Shown here: one piece after another, positions 55,736 through 64,000 of the stretch
Position numbering within the stretch: position 1 is the stretch's first letter
How the letters are laid out: every line of letters starts with the position of its first letter
Origin: Thereva unica
Lineage: Eukaryota > Arthropoda > Insecta > Diptera > Therevidae
Length of the DNA: 64,000 bases
NCBI GenBank assembly: GCA_949987705.1
Contig: OX465281.1
Span: 194,109,112-194,173,111 of the forward strand
Direction of reading: 5' to 3'
Notes under the pieces: generated by a model
Told to the model about the DNA's origin: nothing
Databases searched by the model: none
What the model saw: the letters and a program-made list of their open reading frames with translations, nothing else
Position numbers and translations under genes: made by a program

Positions 55736-56103
55736 TGTTGTGGATAAAGTGTGCCGCAGATTTTGTATGATTTGACATTTTATTTTGTCAAAGTTTTCTT
55801 GATAAAATCCTATAATGTTTATATTTCCACATTAGTGAAAGCGCGCAAGTGAAAAAGTGAAAAAGCGCAAAATTCGTAGAATCCTTAAAAATGCTGAAAT
55901 ATTTGATATATCAACATAAAACATATGATTTTTTGACAATTTAAAAAATCCGCCACACAAAAGTTGAAGTTGATTCAATTTTTTTTTTCGAGAGAAAAAA
56001 AATCCCAATAATATTCCAAAATTGAGAAATGCTCAATTTTTCATACAAAAAGTATGCGCGCACATAAGTGCGGCGCGACTCATCCATCCGCAACAATGAA
56101 TCC
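55667..56103. mobile_element. ~440-bp foldback/MITE interrupting the hAT gene
   Basis: GGATTCATTGTTGCGGATGA (55667 on), followed by GTCGCGCC, is mirrored by GGCGCGACTCATCC with CGCAACAATGAATCC ending at 56103; the right arm carries a 4-bp insertion. The interior is AT-rich and non-coding. It has terminal inverted repeats of about 28 bp. Confidence 0.65.
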
Positions 56104-56149
56104 GGCATAAATTCATTCATATCAAATACATACATAGTCGATATATTGT

Positions 56150-56561
56150 ATTAGAAAATCGAAATCGAAATTTTCAACGTATTTTCATTTTTCAAGGTCC
56201 CTAGAGCATTTTAAACAAAAATTTGAGAGGGAGTATGTGTGTGTGGGTGCGTACGTATGTGGTCATTTTTTCCTGCACGATATCGCGCGAATCAAAACAA
56301 ATAACGACTTTGTTGAGGTGTCATGCGAAGCGTATTAACGGAAATATGATCTGAAAAGATTTTAATAAGATTTGATCAATCCAATTTTTGGTTTAAACGA
56401 TATTTAGTGATTTTTGTACCGGAACGATATCGCGCGAACCAAAAACTATATCGACGTCTTTAAGGTGCCAAGAGAAGAATATTAACGAAAAAATATCCTG
56501 AAAAAAATTTCATAAAATTTGGTCGGGCCTTTTTTATAATTAAATGGAAAAACTTTGGATA
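56150..56561 (-). repeat. fragment of the 146-bp-array element, reverse orientation
   Basis: On the minus strand it reproduces the right part of the element at 4637-5636: CGATATCGTGCAGGAAAAAA, GGACCTTGAAAAATGAAAAT and CGAAAATTTCGATTTCGATT-type text, plus two array units at 56280 and 56430. It adjoins the giant palindrome. Confidence 0.65.
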
Positions 56562-58151
56562 TAGTCCAGTTGCCAGAGTCAAATTTAGACTGAAAGCCAG
56601 CACAAAATGTGATATCGCTGAAAATTGGGTCATAGGTACTTTTTGGGGTGTAGAACACAATAAAAAAACCTTTGCTGCTCTAAAGTGTATGCTAACTTCA
56701 CAATTTCGAAAACAAATTCGAAAATGTGGTTTTCGCGTTATATCTCGGAAAAGAAAAGAAAAATCGAAAAACTAATTACACCAAGTGAAAGAGCGGAAAA
56801 TTCTACTAAAAGCTATGTTATAACTTATTAAAAAAATGTTTGTTTATTATTATAAAAAAATATTACAAATAAGAAAGCGAGTTCGAAAATTTGACGCGCG
56901 CCAAATCCCAGAATTCAAATATTCAAGCGAGGCGTTCGGGGAAAATCTGAAATATCATTGCCTAAAATCCACCAAAAACAAAAAACAGAAAAAGCATTTT
57001 AAAGAGGACACTCTAAGCTTTTTAAGGAGTCATTAGTTTTTAATTTTATTGTTTTTTTCTCATAGAAAAGTTGACCGGAAGTTATAATTTCTAAGATTTT
57101 CACTGATTTTTATAAAACTGATTCCTGCAACTTAAAGTTAAGCTTAAAAAATTTATTAAATATATAAAATGAAAGATAAAATCCTGAACTTTAAGAATAT
57201 ATTATTCATTTTTTGATTAAACATTCAGGTTAAAAGCAAACATTAATTAAAAACACGTTAAAAACAAAGAACATTCTTTGAAATATCATGAAGAAAAAAG
57301 ACGCGCGCAGCGACGCCGGCAGCAATGAGTGTTTTTGAAGCCATGTTTGTTTTGCTGCGCAATAATAAAGACAGCAGCAAAAGACGCGCTCCAAAAACAC
57401 AGCTGCCGGCGTCGCTGCGCGCGTCTTTTTTCTTCATGATATTTCAAAGAATGTTCTTTGTTTTTAACGTGTTTTAAATTAATGTTTGCTTTTAACCTGA
57501 GCTTAATCAAAAAATGAATAATATATTCTTAAAGTTCAGGATTTTATCTTTCATTTTATATATTTAATAAATTTTTTAAGCTTAACTTTAAGTTGCAGGA
57601 ATCAGTTTTATAAAAATCAGTGAAAATCTTAGAAATTATAACTTCCGGTCAACTTTTCTATGAGAAAAAAACAATAAAATTAAAAACTAATGACTTCCTT
57701 AAAAAGCTTAGAGTGTCCTCTTTAAAATGCTTTTTTTATTTTTTGGTTTTGGTGGATTTTAGGCAAAGATATTTCAGTTTTTCCCCGAACGCCTCGCTTG
57801 AATATTTGAATTCTGGGATTTGGCGCGCGTCAAATTTTCGAACTCGCTTTCTTATTTGTAATAATTTTTTATAATAATAAACAAACATTTTTTAATAAGT
57901 TATAACATAGCTTTTAGTAGAATTTTCCGCTCTTTCACGTGGTGTAATTAGTTTTTCGATTTTTCTTTTCTTTTTCGAGATAGAACGCGAAAACCACATT
58001 TTCGAATTTGTTTTCGAAATTGTGAAGTTAGCATACACTTTAGAGCAGCAAAGGTTTTTTTATTGTGTTCTACACCCCAAAAAGTACCTATGATCCAATT
58101 TTCAGAGATATCACATTTTTTGCTGGGTCTAAGTCTCTGACAACTGGACTA
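56562..58151. repeat. 1.59-kb near-perfect palindrome (giant foldback)
   Basis: Starts TAGTCCAGTTG and ends CAACTGGACTA. The arms are about 770 bp each around a centre near 57356. Core arms are GACGCGCGCAGCGACGCCGG / CCGGCGTCGCTGCGCGCGTC, and the central ~80 bp also pairs in part. Inner arms (about 57040-57340 against 57390-57670) are almost identical; outer arms show more substitutions and small indels. Frames in either arm are short and uncharacterised, so it appears non-coding. Confidence 0.85.
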
Positions 58152-59203
58152 ATAGATGTCAGAAAGAATTTACATTTATACGTTTTGCTAATATCTAATA
58201 AACTCGATGAAATGAGACCCGTTAAAAATGAAATGATCTTTTTTAGATTCTGCACAGCGATAGCTTTCCAAAAAACCATCACTTGTCAAAATTCGACCCT
58301 CTTTAAAAATCGTGTAAAACCGTCCCTACCCTTTAACAAACATCACGAATTTTTCAAACCTTGGATCAGCACTTTTTGACGGGGAATCGTTTCCTACGCG
58401 TGATACAGTTTCAGGAAAATTGGTTCTTTTTGGTCAAGTCTGACAAGTACTATCTCCGGAAAGCTTTGGAGTTTCCAAATGAAGTCATTCTCTTCACAGT
58501 TTATCAGCGGCGTTTCAGCACGTGCAATACTAATTCGAAAACCTGCTTTAGTGTAGGGAACAGAGTATGAACGAAATGTTTCTTTGCTAACGTTCGGGAA
58601 ATGCTGTAAACATACTAAGGGCGACGGCGACGGTGCACACAAATTAACACGTTCGCGGACAGTAAAAATTTCAGGGAGCTGCAAAAATAGACAGGCAATG
58701 TTTTTTTAAACTAGTTGTACTATCCGAAATCTTTTTAGACATATATTATAAGAGTAGTCAGAATATCATATTTTAACCGTTATATACAATGAATGCTATA
58801 GCATCTACAACGATATACACCAAATTTTTCAACTAGGATGACGTAAATGCCATAGCATTCATGAGAAAAAGAGGTTTATTAAAGTTTCATTACATTATTT
58901 ATTCAACAGTAGATCTTTATTAGTCTACATATAAAAAAAATTAAAAAAATAAATCCATAATTTCATAGTATATGAAAACAAAACTAAATATATCAGTGCA
59001 TCATTGTGATTGAATGTTTTTAGGACTCCATGTCCGAATTGGAGTTATTGTGATCTTCAGGAGGTAAATGCCATTGTTGGAAGCACTGTCCAGGACACAG
59101 TGGAGGTTTATTTACACAGTTTTGACATCGGTATGCTGTGAATTTTATTATTTTATGCCTGTAACAATATTGCAATTCAAAAAATATGTCTTACGTTTGT
59201 AAT

Positions 59204-59704
59204 TTAATGGTGCCGGAATTTTTCCTGATAGTGTGCACCTTGAAAATTTGTTGTCGGAGTGTATCTAACATGCTTTTGTGAGTTGCCATTATGAAGCACC
59301 AAGTCACGACCATTTGAATTCTGTGGTATTTTTAAAAGCGTATTTATTAGATTGTCTCTAAATTCAAGGAAACCAATATTTGAATCATTTATCTTCTTAT
59401 AAATGTAATAAGAATTCCATACAGAAATATCTAGTAGATGGAATAGAACCTTCTTGTACCAACGGATAGATTTTTTAGGTGAGGAATAATAGGATATCAT
59501 TTGATCACATCTGTCTACGCCAGACATATTTGCGTTGTAATTAGCAATCTCTATTGGCTTTTTCTTTGAGATACCATATTTATTTTGTACGTCAATTATT
59601 TTGGGATGGTTTTCCGTTGTGATATAAAGCACGTCCCGCTTGTCCTTCCACTTACTAACATAGACGTTTCCCTGTCTTCGCCATATATGTTCTCCTCTTT
59701 TCAT
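59204..59704 (-). pseudogene. piggyBac transposase, C-terminal frame with third catalytic Asp
   Basis: Continues the transposase in the other frame. VYVSKWKDKRDVLYITTENH, then IEIANYNANMSGVDRCDQMI (third catalytic Asp at about residue 64), SYYSSPKKSIRWYKKVLFHL, DISVWNSYYIYKKIN and LEFRDNLINTLLK. The C-terminal zinc-binding domain is outside this frame. About 59050-59180 (minus) encodes CYRHKIIKFTAYRCQNC and PPLCPGQCFQQWH, the cysteine-rich tail, separated by another frame change and a stop. All three catalytic aspartates and the tail are present but in three frames. Confidence 0.85.
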
Positions 59705-60747
59705 TTTTTTTGCGTTACGCCTTTTGGATTCTTTTTGCGATTGGTACGTAAGATTCCAGTGGTATGAGTTCTCAAACTAAGCAATCGATTGCTCAGTCCA
59801 ATACTATTATAGTAACTGTCCATAAATAACGAATGGCCCTTCGATAAATATGGTTCCATTAGTCTCACAACCACAGAATCCACTACCGATAAGGAAGACA
59901 CCTCATTTGTTACTTTTCCTTTATATATTTCTAGATTGATGGCATAGCCATCATGTGTGCAAAGCTCGTAGAATTTAATTCCGTACTTATTTTTCTTTGA
60001 TTTTATAAATGTGCGAAAACTTAGTCTTCCTCGATGCAGCATCATAGATTCATCTAACGATAAATTTTTCCCAGGTTTATATGCGGTTTGAAATGAACTA
60101 TTTAAAAGCTTCAGAAGCTCGGAAATCTTAGATAATCTGTCATTAGTTGGTATGGATTCGCAATTCAAGCAACGCAATAGCTGTTCAAAACTGCGCCCTA
60201 ACATAGATGCCCCGAAAATTGGGTGATAATATAACGGATTGTTAGACCAGTTCGAACGAATTTTAGGTGTGGGTATTTGAGCCTGCAACAAACAAAGGCC
60301 AAAGAATACCTCCATTTCCTGAAAGCTTGTTTCTTTGAAACTCTGTATCCGGCAATTTCTCGTACACGGACGTGATAGTGACAACAATTTTTTCCCATAT
60401 TCATTTGTGCAACTAACAATTAAATTCATTATTTCGTTAGACCAAATTTTATCGAAAATCTCTTTCGGAGTTTTACACTTTTTCACATCATTAGCTACAC
60501 CCATTGAAGACCAATCAAAGTAGAAGTCTTGTATTTCTGCAGTATCTTCATTCCACAAGGTAGTTGTCTCATCTATCCCATTTGAAATATTTATGTTGTT
60601 AGAATCCTCTAAATCAGAAGATGATGATGTTGATAAACCCAAATTATTTGACAAAAATATATTAGGGGTACTCTCTCTTGAGTTTTCGCTGAATTGTCCA
60701 TATCCTATCACAAGGGTTTCCATCAAAGGAGACTGGTCATGGCCCAT
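59701..60747 (-). pseudogene. piggyBac transposase, main exon up to frameshift
   Basis: About 348 residues. It contains an acidic N-terminal region (SSSSDLEDSNNINISNGIDE), then MNLIVSCTNEYGKKLL, FQEMEVFFGLCLLQAQIPTP, NNPLYYHPIFGASM, NLSLDESMMLHRGRLSFR (catalytic Asp at residue 232), YELCTHDGYAINLEIYKGK and HSLFMDSYYNSIGLSNRLL (second catalytic Asp at 310). It stops after GVTQKK at a run of eight A. One more A would put it in frame with 59204-59704, so a 1-nt deletion in a homopolymer has broken it. The apparent ATG may lie within the intron; the true 5' exon is probably 61859-61928. Confidence 0.85.
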
Positions 60748-61820
60748 ACAAAATTACCCCAGGCCCGGCGCAAACGAAAAGTATCTCAGATTATCGATTA
60801 TAATGTGTGTTGAAATTCTGTATAGTTTTTATATCCCTTAACTATGGCAAAGGTATTAATATTGCTATTTTTGTTTATTCAGGCGAAATTCCAAATATCA
60901 CCCTATATTTTTGTAATGCTATAACCTATTTTCATGAAGAAGGTATCAGTGTACGCAGAATACTCCCACCTATCTAAAATTGCAAAAACGACGGTACCAC
61001 AGTACCAACTTCCAGAGTTATGAGTCGTCAAAGTCAAAATTTTGTTTTTTTTTAACAAAAATGTCACTTTCAACCACCTTTTTCTCCAAAATATTCATAG
61101 TCAACTAATGTTTTTTTTTCCAGAATAAGAAAGCTTGGAGTTTTTCCTATGAATAATGTCCAGACAATTTTTATGCTACGGCCTTTACTTTCGAAGTTAT
61201 AAGCAATTTAAATGCTAAAACTGGCCTTATTTGTGGAAATTGCAAGCAATTTTGACTTGGACTTTTTTTCACTTAGGTAGTTCTTTTCGACAAAAGCTTA
61301 GGAAAAAGAGTACTAAAAAAGTACGAAATAACGCCAATTTTAGTATTAAAATTGCTTATAACTTCGAAAGTAAAGGCCGTAGCATAAAAATTGTCTGGAC
61401 ATTATTCATAGGAAAAACTCCAAGCTTTCTTATTCTGGAAAAAAAAAACATTAGTTGATATGAATATTTTGGAGAAAAAGGTGGTTGAAAGTGACATTTT
61501 TGTTAAAAAAACAAAATTTTGACTTTGACGACTCATAACTCTGGAAGTTGGTACTGTGGTACCGTCGTTTTTACAATTTTATATAGGTGGGAGTATTCTG
61601 CGTACACTGATACCGTATTCATGAAAATAGGTTATAGCATTACAAAAATATAGGGTGATATTTGGAATTTCGCCTGAATAAACAAAAATAGCAATATTAA
61701 CACCTTTGCCATAGTTAAGGGATATAAAAACTATACAGAATTTCAACACACATTATAATCGATAATCTGAGATACTTTTCGCTTGCGCCGGGCCTGGGGC
61801 ACATTTGACCAGTCTCCTTT
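60725..61820. repeat. ~1.1-kb foldback inside the piggyBac intron
   Basis: Left arm 60725-61233 and right arm 61325-61820 are inverted copies (AAAGGAGACTGGTCA / TGACCAGTCTCCTTT at the ends) with a ~90-bp spacer. The right arm includes transposase-derived sequence (GDWSNVPQARRKRK, minus) and the left arm a slightly diverged inverted version of it. The foldback therefore arose by inverted duplication of piggyBac's own 5' region, not as an unrelated insert. Confidence 0.8.
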
Positions 61821-61858
61821 ACTGATTTCATTTCCAATTATTCCTATAATACACTTAC

Positions 61859-61928
61859 CTATATCTTCATCTGAATCAGAATGATCAAATAATCTCAAAA
61901 TTCGCGCACGCTTTTTATGTGAATTCAT
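61859..61928 (-). pseudogene. probable first coding exon of the piggyBac transposase
   Basis: ATG at 61928 opens MNSHKKRARILRLFDHSDSD then EDI, an acidic leader typical of piggyBac transposases. A GTAAGT splice donor follows immediately (starts at 61858, minus). Splicing to an acceptor before about 60690 would remove the ~1.1-kb foldback as intron. Unspliced reading runs on to a stop at 61743. Confidence 0.55.
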
Positions 61929-62035
61929 TTTCCTTCAAGAAATTTATACGCTATAAGAGACACAGTGACCAAAGACCAGCTTACTTTGACAATGGGAAAC
62001 AAAAGCGGGGAATCACCAAAAAATCTCGCAATATA

Positions 62036-63093
62036 CACTACCGTGCAAAAGTATAAGGACATCATCGAAAAAATCGATTTTTTGAGTTTGTGATTGTGTT
62101 TTTATTGTGTTCAACAGCATTTTATGAGTTATGAAGGAACCAAAAATTCTTATTTTTAAGCATCAATGTAATTTCTGTAATTTCAAATATAATAACTATT
62201 ATTTTATTTCAAACTACTTAAATATAGGCGCTGATGTCTTAGACAGCCATTCTGTAACATTTCAGTTCGTGTCGGTTCTTTCGCCCTCTGGTGTGTTCTG
62301 TGTGCACTAAAACTGTTACATTCATTCCCGTCATTGTTTACTCGGGCAAAACTGATTGTTTTGTGTTCTGATTGGAAATGGCTCGAAAAAAGGAAATTCA
62401 CTTGAAAAACTTTCACAAATTCAGTGCTGCGTAAAAAATTAAGACCACATTCACTTGGCTTTGGCTTGGCTTCATTTTCATCTGTGAAAAAAATTCGTTC
62501 CAGTCTTGCGGAATCCAATTCCTGTGGGCGTTACCTTCTACGCCACAAAACTCTTGCTCGGGCAGGTCTGCATGTGAAGTTTTTTTATTGTGGTCCGATC
62601 AAACTATCCTTTTGCGCAAAGGATTCGTCAATTGTAACCAGCAGACGCTTGCGTAATGGAGATCTGCCGAAAGAGCAGGACTCCATTTTCTTTAACTAAC
62701 TTGAGGAAAGAACTTCCAACACGTCTTTTCCCATTTTTTTTGCTTCCTGAAGTTGTCCTGTTCTAACCGGTCCAGCATTCATTTTGCAGTGCATTTGGCA
62801 GATAATTACAGTGCATTTATAATTTACATTGCAATACCGTCTTGTTTTATTTTAATGAAATTATTGCAGAAAATAGACACTAGATTTAGGTACAATTTGA
62901 GTGTTTCATTTATTTATCCCAACATATCATTCGAAATCTGTAGGCATCGAAAGTAAAAGTTTCATGATAAAGTGTAGGTACTAGTTTATATACAAGATTT
63001 AATTATAAAATGCTGTTGAACACAATAAAAAACAATCACAAACTCAAAAAATCGAATTTTTCGAGGATGTCCTTATACTTTTGCACGGTAGTG
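62036..63093. mobile_element. 1.06-kb Tc1/mariner-type element with ~90-bp TIRs
   Basis: Begins CACTACCGTGCAAAAGTATA and ends with the complementary TATACTTTTGCACGGTAGTG. Inverted repeats run about 90 bp (62036-62128 and 63007-63093). TA flanks both sides (62034-62035 and 63094-63095), as expected for Tc1/mariner. It lies inside the piggyBac element, so it inserted later. Confidence 0.85.
62200..62700 (-). pseudogene. Tc1/mariner transposase remnant
   Basis: The minus strand encodes RRSPLRKRLLVTIDESFAQK-like text near 62650 and, after a stop, LDSARLERIFFTDENEAKPK. FFTDEN corresponds to the FSDES block with the second catalytic Asp. Stops and frameshifts, and a length of ~500 bp against ~1 kb in full members, show it is dead. 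Only the position between good Tc1 inverted repeats makes the assignment firm. Confidence 0.6.
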
Positions 63094-63513
63094 TACAGTG
63101 GCACCCACAACGTACTTTTGAGGAGCACATAGTACTACTACTTACCGACAGATGTCTGCACTGTATGAGTCAATGAAGTTTACCTCATTAGATCCTTAGA
63201 TCTAGATTCTAAGATTAAATCTAAAATTTAATTTGGTGTCCCTAAAAATATGTCCACCAATGTATGCTATAGCATTCGCGTCAAGTATTACACTTCTTGT
63301 TTACTCAATTTGTAAATACACGTAGAAAGTATAAAATAATATGAAAGTACCTAATGAATCAGTTGGTCACTACTTTGTAATGTATATAATTTACAAAAAC
63401 TTATGGTTGCATACAATTAAATGAATAAAAATTGGCTATAAAATTTGAATGCTATAGCATTCATGTCATTTTGCATCACTATGAAAACGAATGCATTCAC
63501 GTCCGCGAACGTG

Positions 63514-64000
63514 TTAAAAAGCACACACAAGAATAATCATCTTCGACATCCGAATGCTACACACGCGCACAGGAACATACGAGAATAGCAACACAATCCC
63601 ATGTCACACCGCCCAGGCAACTTTGAGGCGCGACGGCTACGAAATAGAACTTGGATTGATTGAGTCGCCACTCTCGGCGACCTCGTCGTCGAGTGGTCTG
63701 CATATTGTGCTGCACCCTTCATTCTCATAGAAAAGCTGTGTGTTCTATTCGTTTTTGCCAGTCGCTGTGGGAACTATTTTCGCCCTTAGTATGTTTACAG
63801 CAAAAAACAAATTCTCTAGAAAAATCTTTTAGATTAACCGCTATTTTAACAGTTCAATTAGAGTGAGAGCGGCAGCATGCGTCTCATAAGAATACACGGT
63901 ATCTATAGAGTTGCCAAAGTTAACGCACGCCGCCGCTCTCACTGTAACTGAACAGTCATTATTTGAACTAGCTTCTCTCAGGATTACTCTGTCACCAGTT
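63514..64000. repeat. right flank with 25-bp inverted repeat
   Basis: ACAGTTCAATTAGAGTGAGA followed by GCGGC (63849-63873) is mirrored at 63932-63956 with three mismatches, 58 bp apart. TCGCCCTTAGTATGTTTACA (63780-63802) is the exact complement of a 23-bp stretch at 58602-58624. No gene was seen. Confidence 0.5.

Larger units (their letters stand above)
58648..63513 (-). mobile_element. 4.87-kb piggyBac element with TTAA target duplication
   Basis: Terminal inverted repeats CACGTTCGCGGAC (58648-58660) and GTCCGCGAACGTG (63501-63513) are perfect. TTAA flanks both sides (58644-58647 and 63514-63517), the hallmark of piggyBac. Sub-terminal palindromes of the form GAATGCTATAGCATTC lie near both ends. 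Inside are a piggyBac transposase gene on the minus strand, a foldback within its probable intron, and a nested Tc1/mariner. Confidence 0.85.

Noticed and set aside
56562..58151. Palindrome as a pure assembly artefact
   Set aside because: Not excluded, but the arms differ by substitutions and small indels that grow outward, and there is a distinct spacer, which favours a real structure.
1..64000. CRISPR arrays, rRNA genes, operons and ribosome-binding sites
   Set aside because: None seen; the sequence is insect nuclear DNA, and the tandem arrays present lack regular unique spacers.

Overview
The window reads as AT-rich insect nuclear DNA, most likely from a true fly (Diptera). Evidence for this is the short phase-0 introns with GTAAGT donors, the TATA-box promoters, the eggshell-type TCACGT promoter hexamers and the mix of transposable elements. 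There is no sign of prokaryotic organisation. Most of the 64 kb is repeat-derived: broken non-LTR retrotransposons, DNA transposons, foldback elements and nested insertions. Family assignments rest on motif reading only.

The only convincing host genes are three small secreted-protein genes, all on the minus strand: 30803-31303, 46167-46766 and 53769-54139. They share one architecture. A 14-15 codon first exon carries the start of the signal peptide. A phase-0 intron of 56-75 bp with GTAAGT splits the signal peptide, and one second exon encodes the rest. Each has a TATA box 56-71 bp upstream of the ATG and, 21-37 bp beyond the TATA box, the hexamer TCACGT in the same orientation. That combination is the classical layout of fly chorion (eggshell) genes. 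I infer a small eggshell gene group spread apart by transposon insertions.

Layout. 0-6 kb: pogo-like, endonuclease-like and Jockey-like fragments, then a ~1 kb element with short terminal inverted repeats and four ~146-bp tandem units. 6-9.4 kb: two broken RTE-like copies. 9.5-13.1 kb: a family Z 3' fragment, unremarkable sequence, then an RNase H-bearing non-LTR fragment. 13.8-16.2 kb: ~127-bp modular repeats and foldback elements. 17.3-21.7 kb: a family X non-LTR copy interrupted by a family Y copy. 21.7-24.3 kb: a hAT MITE with a perfect 8-bp target duplication, and an internally deleted piggyBac. 27.2-29.5 kb: an RTE copy interrupted by family Z. 30.8-31.3 kb: secreted gene 1. 31.9-35.9 kb: the most complete family X copy (minus strand). 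38.1-39.9 kb: a LOA/R1-like reverse transcriptase. 41.8-45.0 kb: a hAT-like element containing a Tc1 element that contains a family Y retrotransposon. 46.2-46.8 kb: secreted gene 2. 47.9-53.1 kb: a SINE-like remnant, Helitron-like and RT fragments, and the longest family Z copy. 53.8-54.1 kb: secreted gene 3. 55.3-58.2 kb: a hAT tail, a foldback, and a 1.59-kb palindrome. 58.6-63.5 kb: a 4.87-kb piggyBac bounded by TTAA, whose transposase is broken by a frameshift, whose probable intron holds a ~1.1-kb foldback, and which carries a nested Tc1/mariner.
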